Positions 26,328 to 33,774 of a stretch of DNA of 64,000 nucleotides are shown piece by piece. The notes under the pieces are model-generated. The model saw only the letters and a list, made by a program, of their open reading frames with translations. It was not told the origin of the DNA and ran no database searches. This stretch comes from Homarus americanus (Eukaryota; Arthropoda; Malacostraca; Decapoda; Nephropidae): contig NW_024742338.1 in assembly GCF_018991925.1 (NCBI RefSeq), forward strand, positions 2,970,495 to 3,034,494, given 5' to 3'. Each line of letters begins with the position of its first letter. Within the stretch, counting starts at the first letter, position 1. The position numbers were made by a program, and so were the translations under genes.

Positions 26328-28479
26328 CCTTGACCACTGAAGGGTCAAGACGTACCTAGCGCTCTTCTGGGGGCAGCCAGGTCAACTTGACCAACGGCCA
26401 ACCCTCTGAACCCTCCTCCCCACCGGAATATCAACAAGTTCTCGCCAGAAGTTACAATTTCATTTAGAACGAATGGAACCAGTGTTGAACAGTGTTGAAC
26501 AGTGTTGAACAGTGTTGAACAGTGCTTAAGTCAGTAGAACAACTCTACAGTAACCGAGTCATTTCACACAGTGAGGTCCCAGGTACCAGGGATAACGGCC
26601 CGTGAGACAACAACAACCAGCAATGTGTTAATCCGTCTACAATAGGAAGGCCTGGGACCACACCTCACTCTATAACACCATCTGTGAGGAATTACTACAC
26701 CACGCCAGGTCCTCATAACACCATCTGTGAGAATTAATTACACCACGTGAGGTCCTCATAACACCATCTGTGAGATTACTACACCACGTGAGGTCCTCAT
26801 AACACCATCTGTGAGAATACTACACCACGTCACGTCCTCATAACACCATCTGTGAGGGAACTACTACACCGTCAGGTCCCTCATAACACCATCTGTGGGG
26901 AACTACACACCATCAGGTCCCTCATCACCATCTGTGAGGAACTACTACACCACGTCAGGTCCCTCATAACACCATCTGTGGGGAACTACTACACCACATC
27001 AGATCCTCTATAACACCATCTGTGAGGGAACTACTACACCACGTGAGGCCCCTCATAACACCATCTGTGAGGGAACTACTACACCACGTGAGGCCCCTCA
27101 TAACATCACCTGTGAGGGAACTACTACACCACGTGAGGTTCCTTCTTACACCACTATGGGAGGGAGTTACTACACTACGTGTTTGCTGTTCAACACCTAC
27201 ATTAATCCGCATGTTTAGTGTATGTTCCTTTACCTTTCTCTAATGAAGGCTTTTGTTAAACCACCAATGTATGTAATAAGTCATTTATGTCCAATGTATT
27301 TTTTTAGCCTTCGGGCTGCAGAACTTTTTCAATAAACCGTTAATTATTATTATTATTAACACATACACACACACACACACACCTTAATGGTTGGTGGAAC
27401 TTTGAAGTCACGTAGTAGGAATGTCTGACTAAGAAAGACAGACAGACAGACAGGAAGCATTATAGTGAAATACTTGCCCTAGAAGACATACTACAGCTGT
27501 TTGGAATACCTGGAGTAGGAATCATACTTGAGAGGTGGAGTTGGAATCATACTTGAGAGGTGGAGTGGGAATCATACTTGAGAGGTGGAGGGGAATCATA
27601 CTTGAGAGGTGGAGTGGGAATCATACTTGAGAGGTGGAGTGGGAATGAATTATTGAAAAGAATGATTGGAATGACTTGAAGACTAGTACACCAAGCTTAT
27701 TTCACCTGATGATTTAACAATTTGACCTCTAGCCGTAAGGAATGGTGTCACTTTAGGAACAGTGCCATATACTTAAGAACTGTGCCACTTACTTCAGGAA
27801 CTGTGCCACGAGTTCCTTTTTGATGATGACCACGCTGCTTGGTCGAGCCATAGCCAGGATACCGTCCGTGACCCTGTGGGTGAAAGGTCAACACTGGTCA
27901 TCCTAGGTTAACAAGTCAACACAGGTCATATCCATGTCTTCTACACAGGTCATCCCAGGTCAACTCAGATCATATCCAGGTGAAAAGCTTTCGGTCCGTA
28001 GGATGAAAGGTCAGGCGGTCAAAGGTTTTTATGGTTAAAAAAACAAACAAACAGTTGATATACAGAGGTAGAATCTCTCTCTCTCTCTCTCTCATCCCGA
28101 GGCGTTCACTGCTTGAGATAATGTTCAAGTCAATTCTTAAGTTCACTGTGAGGTACCTTTCGTGTCCTCCGTTCACCTTGACTTACGTTCACACACACAC
28201 ACACACACACACAACTCACCAATGAGAATATATCCCAGGTATAGCCATATCATCGCTGTTCCAGGCGTCTCCGTTCTCGTACTTGCAGCGCCGACCACCA
28301 CAGAAAACTGAACATTGCAGCTCGGTCGGGGTAACTTGTCTAAAGTGCTCGCTCAGGCGGGAGTAATTGCTATACACGGCGATCTCTCTCTTGTTCTGTG
28401 AGAGCCCCGCTGGCTTTAGTTCTGTGGCCTGTAGGTCACCTCCTCTACTTCCTCCTCCTCCAACGCTTTGTACGGACAT
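6749..28479 (-). CDS. PTPDC1: PTPDC1-like dual-specificity/tyrosine phosphatase, 13 coding exons
   Basis: Joining 28479-28220, 27873-27793, 26155-26040, 15820-15668, 15127-14944, 14772-14661, 14535-14307, 12601-12446, 12029-11845, 11640-11481, 11160-11045, 10626-10479 and 6972-6749 gives 707 codons plus TAA, with all introns GT/AG and phases compatible. The N-terminal [10 protein letters not shown], the [14 protein letters not shown] loop, FGLKDYG (putative acid Asp172) and HCHAGLGRTGV (nucleophile Cys201, Arg207) match the PTPDC1 family. So do the [13 protein letters not shown] segment and a C-terminal helical region (about residues 500-690). Human PTPDC1 is about 750 residues. The family dephosphorylates phosphoproteins and has been linked to cilia and centrosomes; that role is family knowledge, not seen here. 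The first ATG lies directly behind a splice acceptor, so an upstream 5' exon is expected. Confidence 0.93.
7015..7335. repeat. Degenerate repeat of ACTTAGAAACACTTAAA type
   Basis: About 17-bp degenerate units made of ACTTAGAAACACTTAAA variants inside intron 12. AT-rich and heavily mutated, so probably old. Confidence 0.7.
7336..8139. other. Intron 12 sequence with short TTAGG-like runs
   Basis: No exon is visible. GGTTAGGTTAG-type motifs occur near 7622-7660 and 8065-8087, and CCTAACCTAATTC lies near 7573. Confidence 0.5.
8140..8262. repeat. 20-21 bp minisatellite (TCCGCCCCATCCGACATGGC)
   Basis: About six tandem copies in intron 12. The last copies change CGCCCC to CACCCC and CATCC to CTTCG. 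Confidence 0.9.
8398..8640. repeat. About 100-bp tandem repeat, 2.3 copies
   Basis: A unit containing TCGATTTCAAGG, GATTTGATTGGCTG and TGACTCAATGGGTGGAGCC, followed by ATGTATCAGTTAAT and GTGGATGAAGC, occurs at about 8412, 8510 and partly 8600. Each full unit holds an inverted CCAAT pentamer and the AP-1 consensus TGACTCA. Confidence 0.85.
8900..8968. repeat. (CA)n with interspersed TTACACAC
   Basis: CA-rich microsatellite with a higher-order ACACTTACACAC unit. Confidence 0.9.
9150..9570. repeat. Degenerate repeat of GGTCA/TGACCT words
   Basis: Many TGACCTGACC, GGTCATGACC and GGGTATCATATCAGG words in degenerate tandem order inside intron 12. The GGTCA/TGACC half-sites resemble nuclear-receptor half-sites, but here they simply follow from the repeat. 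Confidence 0.5.
9571..10064. other. AT-rich intron sequence, nothing recognised
   Basis: Plain AT-rich DNA with TAATTA words and TATA-rich CATATA/TATAC stretches towards the right end. Confidence 0.6.
10065..10478. repeat. 38-bp minisatellite abutting the exon-12 donor
   Basis: The unit comprises GTTTACCTGCTGGTGATGAT and GACTGTTTACCTGGGTCA, with shorter variants. On the gene strand each unit offers one or two CAG|GTAAAC junctions. The array runs directly into the true exon-12 donor (CCAGCAG|GTAAGC), whose flank it copies. Confidence 0.9.
10479..10626 (-). CDS. PTPDC1: PTPDC1 exon 12
   Basis: Acceptor CACAG before 10626 and donor GTAAGC after 10479. Encodes residues 585-633, starting [19 protein letters not shown] and ending RGTLLPA, aligned with the amphipathic helices of the PTPDC1 C-terminal region. 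It is flanked on both sides by tandem arrays sharing sequence with its edges. Confidence 0.88.
10627..10820. repeat. 20-bp minisatellite (GGGTGTACTAGTGTGAACCA) and (GT)n
   Basis: Six to eight imperfect copies from the exon-12 acceptor to about 10765, then (GT)n at 10774-10812. The words GGGTGTACC and GAACCAG also occur inside the start of exon 12, so the array appears to copy that edge. Confidence 0.85.
11045..11160 (-). CDS. PTPDC1: PTPDC1 exon 11
   Basis: Acceptor TTCCAG before 11160, donor GTAACG after 11045. Encodes residues 547-584, including [14 protein letters not shown], which matches the conserved W-x-E-x-L-x-x-P-V segment of vertebrate PTPDC1. Confidence 0.9.
11275..11480. repeat. 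17-bp minisatellite abutting the exon-10 donor
   Basis: About a dozen copies of AGCAGGGACCCACTGTC. On the gene strand the unit reads CTGCTGACAGTGGGTCCC, while the true exon-10 boundary reads CTGCTGACAG|GTAGGTCCC. The array units are donor copies in which the GT-AG core is altered. Confidence 0.92.
11481..11640 (-). CDS. PTPDC1: PTPDC1 exon 10
   Basis: Acceptor CCTCAG before 11640, donor GTAGGT after 11481. Encodes residues 493-545 ([19 protein letters not shown] to TNLYLLT), including [14 protein letters not shown] and an AWEKL motif equivalent to AWERI in human PTPDC1. Probably a coiled, helical segment. Confidence 0.9.
11735..11825. repeat. (CT)n(CA)n microsatellite in intron 9
   Basis: A compound CT and CA run begins about 20 bases after the exon-9 donor on the gene strand and forms about half of this 204-bp intron. 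Confidence 0.95.
11845..12029 (-). CDS. PTPDC1: PTPDC1 exon 9
   Basis: Acceptor CACAG before 12029, donor GTATCC after 11845. Encodes residues 431-492, beginning [20 protein letters not shown] and containing [18 protein letters not shown]. No named domain; charged and helical in character. Confidence 0.85.
12222..12427. repeat. (ATT)n/(TTA)n trinucleotide repeat
   Basis: About 200 bp of ATT repeats with GTT interruptions in intron 8, ending about 20 bases from the exon-8 donor. On the minus strand one frame reads poly-Asn, which is an artefact of the repeat. Confidence 0.95.
12446..12601 (-). CDS. PTPDC1: PTPDC1 exon 8
   Basis: Acceptor CCCCCAG before 12601, donor GTCAGT after 12446. Residues 380-430 are low complexity, rich in Ser, Pro, Gly and acidic residues ([19 protein letters not shown]). 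Part of the disordered linker between the phosphatase and the C-terminal helices. Confidence 0.83.
12605..13765. other. Intron 7, no exon recognised
   Basis: Mixed sequence without long arrays. A GGTTAGGTTAGG run sits near 12620. Nothing else stands out before the hAT-type element. Confidence 0.5.
13778..14096. mobile_element. hAT-superfamily MITE with perfect 8-bp target duplication
   Basis: The left end CAGTGGTGTCAAACTCA and the right end (complement CAGGGGTGTCAAACTCATGG) are inverted repeats of the CAGGGGTGTCAAACTCA type known from hAT elements. The 8-bp sequence CTGTAGGT occurs directly outside both ends (13770-13777 and 14097-14104), as expected for hAT. The 319-bp element has no transposase and sits in PTPDC1 intron 7. 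Confidence 0.92.
14262..14302. repeat. (GA)n microsatellite next to the exon-7 donor
   Basis: About 40 bp of GA. On the gene strand (CT)n starts within the donor region GTAACTCTCT. Confidence 0.95.
14307..14535 (-). CDS. PTPDC1: PTPDC1 exon 7
   Basis: Acceptor CATCAG before 14535, donor GTAACT after 14307. Residues 303-378 start [17 protein letters not shown], the counterpart of the helix after KHVPK in vertebrates, and continue into a Ser/Pro-rich disordered stretch ending FNSERA. Confidence 0.9.
14536..14640. repeat. About 29-bp repeat filling intron 6
   Basis: Three to four units containing ATGGGGAGG, GTCAGAG and TCAGTGCCAGGTC. The copy next to exon 7 contains the functional acceptor (CCCCATCAG on the gene strand). 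Intron 6 is only 125 bp and is nearly all repeat. Confidence 0.8.
14661..14772 (-). CDS. PTPDC1: PTPDC1 exon 6
   Basis: Acceptor CCACAG before 14772, donor GTGTGT after 14661. Residues 265-302 contain [20 protein letters not shown] and end TLKNIPK. This is a strongly conserved PTPDC1-specific segment following the catalytic domain. Confidence 0.95.
14835..14940. repeat. CA and CAGA microsatellites in intron 5
   Basis: (CA)n and (CAGA)n blocks occupy most of the 171-bp intron 5, up to the exon-5 donor. Confidence 0.95.
14944..15127 (-). CDS. PTPDC1: PTPDC1 exon 5 (catalytic P-loop, second half)
   Basis: Acceptor CTCACAG before 15127, donor GTGTGT after 14944. Residues 204-264 include [19 protein letters not shown], completing the C-x5-R loop begun in exon 4, and the [14 protein letters not shown] motif typical of PTPDC1 and CDC14-related phosphatases. 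Confidence 0.96.
15140..15660. repeat. GGTGA, GATA and GACA repeats filling intron 4
   Basis: GGTGA repeats (about 15147-15187) sit beside the exon-5 acceptor. GATA/GATG repeats follow, then long GACA runs with TAGA and GATAAACAA interruptions (15300-15660) up to the exon-4 donor. Confidence 0.92.
15668..15820 (-). CDS. PTPDC1: PTPDC1 exon 4 (general acid and catalytic Cys)
   Basis: Donor GTCAGT after 15668. Encodes residues 153-203 with [11 protein letters not shown] (acid loop) and KVAIHCHA (Cys201). The only AG giving the correct phase is AACAG before 15820. It makes the exon begin with about ten residues ([11 protein letters not shown]) that vertebrate PTPDC1 lacks. They come from sequence shared with the neighbouring 13-bp array and from a pyrimidine tract resembling an old acceptor, so the exact 5' edge is less certain than the rest. 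Confidence 0.85.
15824..15972. repeat. 13-bp minisatellite (AAATGGCTCTGTT) at the exon-4 acceptor
   Basis: About ten copies, with GTT and GGT variants. On the gene strand each GTT copy carries AACAG|AGCCATTT, the same sequence used as the inferred exon-4 acceptor. The exon edge CCCCGTGTGTGTTA is also duplicated at 15824-15840. Confidence 0.9.
16045..16310. repeat. 17-bp minisatellite (ATAAATGGTTCATCACA)
   Basis: About 15 copies alternating GGTTC and GGCTC variants, inside intron 3. Confidence 0.95.
16311..17539. other. Intron 3 sequence with microsatellites, no exon seen
   Basis: (GA)n near 16606-16630, (CT)n at 16664-16718, TAG repeats at 16853-16880, TAG/GTT-rich DNA to about 17095, and GTGGGCGTGAGTGAGTGT repeats at 17280-17370. 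Confidence 0.7.
17540..17985. repeat. GGTACAAGGCCA minisatellite (12/18-bp units)
   Basis: Units GGTACAAGGCCA, with optional GGTACA or GATACA insertions, form 12-, 18- and 24-bp periods. All are multiples of three or six, so frames stay open on both strands without being genes. Confidence 0.95.
18030..18345. repeat. (GA)n and (GT)n microsatellites
   Basis: (GA)n at about 18036-18081 and (GT)n at 18308-18342, with ordinary AT-rich DNA between. Confidence 0.9.
18560..19365. repeat. 20-21 bp minisatellite (GGTTGTACACGGTGAGGACA)
   Basis: About 38 copies with variants (GAGAA, GTAGAA, GAAGAAAGC). CGGTGAG recurs in nearly every copy and gives a run of weak plus-strand GTGAG donors. Situated in intron 3. 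Confidence 0.95.
19650..20245. repeat. Minisatellite of GGAATTATGTCTGGG / AGGATTATGTCTGGG units
   Basis: Roughly 40 units of 14-16 bp, in higher-order pairs, inside intron 3. Confidence 0.95.
20246..21544. other. Intron 3 sequence with scattered microsatellites
   Basis: (CT)n at 20378-20413, (CA)n near 20450-20490, (GT)n at 20598-20656, (CA)n at 20779-20808, GT at 20872-20893, (TCTG)n near 21090, and a C-rich tract (CCCCTCCCC words) at 21155-21265. GTTACCAATA is repeated near 20918-20955. Confidence 0.8.
21545..21750. repeat. 12-bp minisatellite (TCACCTGTACCC / TCACCTGTTCCC)
   Basis: About 17 units, followed by C-rich CACCCC words to 21890. Located in intron 3. Confidence 0.93.
21891..22769. 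other. Intron 3 sequence, no exon seen
   Basis: GACCTCCCGC is repeated three times at 22031-22068. Other features are ATT at 22202-22226, CT/CTAT near 22235-22330, (CA)n at 22550-22577 and (GA)n at 22650-22697. Confidence 0.7.
22770..25900. repeat. 3.1-kb minisatellite of a 14-bp unit (TACTGGCACCCTCC)
   Basis: More than 200 units, with 13- and 15-bp variants (TTACTGGCACCCTCC, CCTACTGGCACC) and many small drop-outs towards the right end. The unit has no stop in most frames, so frames of several hundred codons appear by chance. It is the largest array in the window and lies in PTPDC1 intron 3. Confidence 0.97.
26040..26155 (-). CDS. PTPDC1: PTPDC1 exon 3
   Basis: Acceptor CCCCCAG before 26155, donor GTGAGT after 26040. 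Residues 114-152 read [20 protein letters not shown] and continue [19 protein letters not shown], closely matching human PTPDC1 ([17 protein letters not shown]). Confidence 0.96.
26162..26330. repeat. GATAGATGGT repeats, TTAGG run and (AC)n
   Basis: GAGAGATAGATGGT is repeated next to the exon-3 acceptor (26162-26202). TTAGGTTAGGTTAG and TTAGGTTAGGTTA follow at 26207-26237, then (AC)n at 26287-26327. TTAGG is the ancestral arthropod telomere unit. Confidence 0.8.
26480..26525. repeat. 11-bp repeat (AACAGTGTTG)
   Basis: Four copies of GTTGAACAGT in tandem in intron 2. Confidence 0.85.
26675..27185. repeat. 43-bp minisatellite
   Basis: Ten to eleven copies of a unit containing CATAACACCATCTGTGAG, GGAACTACTACACCACGTGA and GGTCCCT, with small deletions in some copies. 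Many units carry CACGTG, an E-box core. In intron 2. Confidence 0.93.
27505..27645. repeat. 25-bp minisatellite
   Basis: Five to six copies of GGAATCATACTTGAGAGGTGG plus AGTG in intron 2. Confidence 0.93.
27750..27810. repeat. 20-21 bp triplication spanning the exon-2 donor
   Basis: Units at 27750-27770, 27771-27790 and 27791-27810 share CTT-AGGAACTGTGCCAC. The third overlaps the last coding bases of exon 2 and the donor GTAAGT. The other two carry GTATAT or a similar sequence at the matching place. Confidence 0.88.
27793..27873 (-). CDS. PTPDC1: PTPDC1 exon 2
   Basis: Acceptor CCACAG before 27873, donor GTAAGT after 27793. Residues 88-113 start [13 protein letters not shown], almost identical to [12 protein letters not shown] of vertebrate PTPDC1, and end ELVAQFL. 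Confidence 0.96.
28220..28479 (-). CDS. PTPDC1: PTPDC1 exon 1 (first coding exon)
   Basis: Residues 1-86 plus a split Trp codon. Contains [23 protein letters not shown] and AIPGIYSHW, matching the family N-terminus. The ATG at 28479-28477 is directly preceded by TTTCAACAG, a good acceptor. This start is chosen as the first in-frame Met after the acceptor, but translation could begin in an unseen upstream exon. The donor is GTGAGT. Confidence 0.88.
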
Positions 28480-28534
28480 CTGTTGAAAGAAAGAAAGAAA
28501 GAATGGGATTAGTTTTTTTTTTTTTTGGAGGGAG

Positions 28535-28700
28535 GGAGGGAGGTGAGGTGTCTTCTTTCCTTCTTCTTCTTCTTCTTTAGTTTCCCCCTCCTCCTCCTCC
28601 TTCCTCCCCCTCTCCTCCTCCCCATCCTTCTCTTCCTTCTCATCATCTTCTTCCTCACTCTCCTCCTCCTCCTATTTCCCCCGATTCCTCCCTCTCTTCT
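28535..28700. repeat. Polypyrimidine tract
   Basis: CTT- and CTC-rich plus-strand tract 60 to 220 bases upstream of the first coding exon of PTPDC1. Confidence 0.8.
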
Positions 28701-28762
28701 GACTCTGTGTACGGATAGCGATAGGAATTTCTATCTCATTCTTGTATCCTCGTGGCAAAGAG

Positions 28763-28825
28763 GCAGACAGACAGACAGACAGACAAGACAGACAGACAGA
28801 CAGACAGATAAGCCAACTTGACCCA

Positions 28826-28892
<67 letters not shown>
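28763..28892. repeat. (CAGA)n and (GT)n microsatellites
   Basis: CAGA runs at 28765-28808 and an uninterrupted (GT)n at 28828-28890. Confidence 0.95.
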
Positions 28893-28894
<2 letters not shown>

Positions 28895-29335
28895 CTAAGG
28901 TTCGCTATCACCTAAACTAATCTATTTTGTATTGATTTTATTATTAATTCTGTATGATTTATCTTCGTTGTATTTGTATGTATGATTCACCGCTCTATTG
29001 TATTATTTATCGTGTATAAGTCATTCTCGTTAGTGTATTATGAATGTGTATGATTATGGTCAGTCAGTCAGTCAGTCAGTTAGTCAGTCAGTTTATTTAT
29101 TGGATGAATGAATGTTTAGGAGGGGTGTCATGTACCAGTTAGGGGTAGAGGGGGAGGTGTACGTGGCCAGTTAGGGGTAGAGGGGGAGGAGGTGTCCGTG
29201 GCCAGCTAGGAGGGTGGTGTCCGAGGCGTGTGGTCAGGTCATGGACGGAAGACGTATGAACAAACACAAACGGATTTCAATGCCACTTGGAAGGTGAAGA
29301 TATAACGATAATGTATCTGGCCAGCTCAATAACCA
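28893..29335. other. Intergenic or 5' flanking DNA, no gene seen
   Basis: AT-rich start, GTCA repeats near 29058-29090, and two copies of a GGCCAGTTAGGGGTAGAGGG unit at 29135-29190. Confidence 0.5.
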
Positions 29336-29575
29336 GTGTGTTGTATCCGGCTGTGAGGTGTGATTATATCCGGCTATATGGTATGTTTATATCCGGTTGT
29401 TTAGTGTGGTTATATCCGGCTGCGTGACGTGATTATATCCGACTATGTTATGCGGTTGTATCCGGCTATGTTGTGTGGTTATATCCGGCTATGTGACGTG
29501 GCTATATCTGGCTGTACTGATTATATCCGGCTATGTAGTGTGGTCATATCCGGCTCTATGGTGTAGCTATATTCT
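29336..29575. repeat. Degenerate 20-22 bp repeat (GTGGTTATATCCGGCTAT)
   Basis: About eleven copies with ATATCCGGCT as the best kept core. Confidence 0.85.
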
Positions 29576-29597
29576 AATCACTTGGACCTATTCTCAC

Positions 29598-30577
29598 GGT
29601 GATCGAAAAGTCCCTGTGCATCTGTAACAATTAACACCCCATCTTAGTTTCTTATTTCACCTCTGTTACGTTTTAAATGCAATAAAGTGGTTTTCTTACC
29701 GTAGAACTCGGATACCTTCACACTGATTACTCACCCAGGAGATTATGGTGTATCACTACGTAGAATTTCACTCTGCTTCCGGCATTCAATGCGTTATGTA
29801 CTTGATAAATGATGATTTAATGAATTCCATTAACTTCCAACATCCATCTAAGTTACTGGTTATACTTTGTCATAACCAATCAGTCATTACCTTTGATAAT
29901 AATAATAATAGAGGGATCACAGATACGGGCAGATCATTTCACTTACGTTTATTTGGCACAATCCCATACACTGGACTTATAATTTGCATGGATAGGTCAG
30001 TCACTCACATTCACTCCACAGTACTGTAAGTTATAAGGGAGAGTTTGTCAACCTGGTGAATTAATCGTTAGATCTATTAGGCCGGCCTGGTACTCTTTAG
30101 CAAACAGGCCCTCACCAGTGATCACTTCCTTTACAGGATGCGTTAACTCGCTGACAACAATCTGGATTCTGCACACAGACTCATAGCACTGGTAGGACTG
30201 TATGCCCCTGTTCTATTGTAGAAACTGCGGAGCAGGAGGTCTTCTCAACCAAGGTCTAAGGCCCACTAACTAAAATGTGGTTTTGAGGCGTGAAATAACC
30301 CCTATCGGCTGGCCGGGTACCTTATCTCTACCTAAACAAACATTTGGGATGGGTTGTGCGGGAGGCCCAACGCAACCCTTAACAACCTCCATTATTATTC
30401 ATTATTATTTACCTTATTCGACTTACAGTTATTATTAATATATAGTAACTGTCTTCCAGCATATAATATAACCACTTATAAGTATATCCTATAGGTATAA
30501 CACGGTATATAACGACGTAAATATAACAAGGGCGTGGATAGTTGTCATGAGGGTAAGTAAAGGACTTTTCGATCACC
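29598..30577. mobile_element. Inverted-repeat element, about 980 bp (mariner-like ends, tentative)
   Basis: GGTGATCGAAAAGTCC at 29598-29613 is perfectly inverted at 30562-30577. A 16-bp match at this spacing is most unlikely by chance. The AAAGTCC core resembles mariner ends, but no target TA pair is clear and no transposase is visible inside. Classification is uncertain. Confidence 0.5.
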
Positions 30578-30854
30578 TACACCACTTGATATCAGCTTGT
30601 AATATTATTGTTGTTATTTTCGTTTTTTATATATTTGATTTATTGAAAGAGTTAACATGAGAGAAAGTGAGAGAGTGAAAGAGAGAGGGGATGTGTGTGA
30701 GAGAATGTGGACATGAGAGAGAGAGAGAGAGAGAGAGAGAGTATAATATGTTACACCACACAGGAAATCAATGTCAACATTACTAACTTCGGTATAGTGA
30801 CTCCTACACCCACACGCACACCCCCCTCCTCCTTCTTCCCTCCCCTACTCTACC

Positions 30855-31365
30855 ACGCACTCTACCACAACCAAACGCACTCTACCACAACCCACACGCA
30901 CTCTACCACAACCAAACGCACCTCTACCACAACCAAACGCACTCTACCACAACCCACGCGCACTCTACCACACCCACGTGCATTCTACCACAACCAAACG
31001 CACTCTACCACAACCAAACGCACTCTACCACAACCCACGCGCACTCTACCACACCACGCGCATTCTACCACAACCACACGCACTTACCACAACCACACGC
31101 ACTCTACCACAACCCACACGACCCACAACAACCCACACGCACTCTACCACCACCCACGTGCATTTACCATAACCACACGCATCTACCATAACCACACGCA
31201 TTTCACCATAACCACACGCACTCTACCACAACCACACGCACTCTACCACAACCCACACGCACCTACCACACCCACGTGCATTCTACCACAACCAAACGCA
31301 CTCTACCACAACCCACACGCACTCTACCACAACCACACGCACTCTACCACCACATCACCACACCA
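30855..31365. repeat. 20-bp minisatellite (CTCTACCACAACCACACGCA)
   Basis: About 25 copies with AAC, CAC and GTG variants, preceded by (GA)n at 30715-30742. The open frame across it is a repeat translation. Confidence 0.95.
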
Positions 31366-31514
31366 ATCCACACCTGTCAATCACACAATCAAGCAGTCCG
31401 TTTGTTTTCGTGTCGCTATTGTATTCGTTAATGATTTGTTTGAGTTTTATTAATAATATTCAATCGTTTATTTTATTTCGTTTGTTTTATTGACACAAGT
31501 AACTGAAAAACTTA

Positions 31515-31955
31515 ACCCCTTGAGTATGATGATTTAACCCCTGGAGTATGGTGATTTAACCCCTGGAGTATGGTGATTTAACCCCTGAGTATGGTGATTT
31601 AACCCTTGAGTATGGTGATTTAACCCCTTGAGTATGATGATTTAACCCCTTGAGTACGGTGATTTAACCCTAGAGTATGGTGATTTAACCCCTAGAGTAT
31701 GGGTGATTTAACCCCTGAGTATGGTGATTTAACCCTGTGGTATGGTGATTTAACCCTGAGTATGGATGATTTAACCCTGAGTATGATGATTTAACCCTGG
31801 AGTATGAGTGATTTAACCCTTGAGTATGATGATTTAACCCCTGGAGTATGGTGATTTAACCTGAGTATGGTGATTTAACTGGAGTATGATGATTTAACCT
31901 GTATGTATGTATGTGTATGTGTATGTATGTGTATGTATGTATGTATGTATGTATG

Positions 31956-31985
<30 letters not shown>
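31515..31985. repeat. 20-21 bp minisatellite (GAGTATGGTGATTTAACCCCT) and (GTAT)n
   Basis: About 18 copies of a unit with core ATGGTGATTTAACC, followed directly by GTAT repeats at 31900-31985. Confidence 0.95.
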
Positions 31986-31986
<1 letters not shown>

Positions 31987-32064
31987 GAGAGAAAGAGAGA
32001 GAACATAATAACACTACAGAAAATTGTCTTCGCTGAAACAATATTACCAGGAATTCTTGACACT

Positions 32065-33750
32065 TTTACAGTCTAGTGGTACAGTCTAGGTACAGTGTGG
32101 CGATACAGTCTTGTGGTACAGTCTAGTGGTACAGTCTAGGTACAGTGTGGTGATACAGTCTTGTGGCAGCTAGTGGTACAGTCTGGTGGTACAGTCTGGG
32201 TACAGTGTGGCGATACAGTCTTGTGGTACAGTCTAGGCAGCTTGTGGTACAGTCTAGGTACAGTGTGGCGATACAGTCTTGCAGTCTGTGGTACAGTCTT
32301 GTGGTACAGTCTAGGCAGTGTTGATACAGTCTTGTGGCACAGTCTTGTGGTAAGTCTAGGTACAGTGTGGCGATACAGTCTTGTGTACAGTCTGTGGTAC
32401 AGTCTTGTGGTACAGTCTAGGGTACAGTGTAGGATACAGTTCAGTGGTACAGTCTAGTGGTACAGTCTAGGTACAGTGTGGCGATACAGTCTTGTGGTAC
32501 AGTCTAGTGGTACAGTCTTGTGGTACAGTCCAGGTGGCTACAGTGTGGCGATACAGTCTTGTGGGTACAGTCTTGTGGTACAGTCTAGTGGTACAGCTCT
32601 AGTGGTACAGTCTAGTACAGTGGCGATACAGTCTTGTGGTACAGTCTAGTGGTACAGTTCAGGTACAGTGTATGAGATACAGTCTTGTGGTACAGTCTAG
32701 TGGTACAGTCTGTGGTACAGTCTAGTGGCACAGTCTAGTACAGTGTGGATACAGTCTGGTGGTACAGTCTGGTGGTACAGTCTAGTGGTACAGTCTTGTG
32801 GTACAGTCTTGTGGTACAGTCTAGGTACAGTGTGGCGATACAGTCTTGTGGTACAGTCTGGTGGTACAGTCTGGTGGTACAGTCTGTGGTACAGTCTAGG
32901 GTACAGTGTGGTGATACAGTCTGGTGGTACAGTCTAGTGGTACAGTCTACGTACAGTGTGGCGATACAGTCTGTACAGTCTAGGCAGTCTAGTGGCAACA
33001 GTCTAGTGGTACAGTCTAGGTACAGTCTAGTGGTACAGTCTAGTGGACAGTCTGGCGATACAGTCTGGCAGTCTGGTGGTACAGTCTAGTGGTACAGTCT
33101 GGTGGTACAGTCTAGTGGTACAGTCCAGGTACAGTGTGGTGATACAGTCTGTGGTACAGTCTAGTGGTACAGTCTAGTGGTACAGTCTAGTGGTACAGTC
33201 TTGGTACAGTGTGGCGATACAGTCTAGTGGTACAGTCTAGTGGTACAGTCTAGTGGTACAGTCTTGGTACAGTCTAGTGGTACAGTCTGGTGGTACAGTC
33301 TAGGTACAGTGTGGCGATACAGTCTAGTGGTACAGTCTGGTGGTACAGTCTATGGTACAGTCTGTGGTACAGTCTAGTGGTACAGTCTTGTGGTACAGTC
33401 TTGTGGTACAGTCTAGGTACAGTGTGGCGATACAGTCTTGTGGTACAGTCTTGTGGTACAGTCTAGTGGTACAGTCTAGTACAGTCTGGTGGTACAGTCT
33501 AGTGGTACAGTCTAGTGGTACAGTCTAGTGGTACAGTCTAGGTACAGTGTGGCGATACAGTCTTGTGGTACAGTCTTGTGGTACAGTCTAGTGTACAGTC
33601 TAGTGGTACAGTCTAGGTACAGTGTGATACAGTCTAGTGGTACAGTCTGGTGGTACAGTCTAGTGGTACAGTCTAGTGGTACAGTCTAGTGGTGTCTAGT
33701 GGTACAGTCTAGTGGGTACAGTCTGGTGGTACAGTCTTGTGGTACAGTCA
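32065..33750. repeat. 1.7-kb minisatellite of GTACAGTCTAGTG units
   Basis: About 130 units of 13 bp (GTACAGTCTAGTG, GTACAGTCTTGTG, GTACAGTCTGGTG). A higher-order variant GGTACAGTGTGGCGATACAG recurs about every 65-120 bp. Confidence 0.96.
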
Positions 33751-33774
33751 CCTTATCCACCAACGAGGGGTAAC

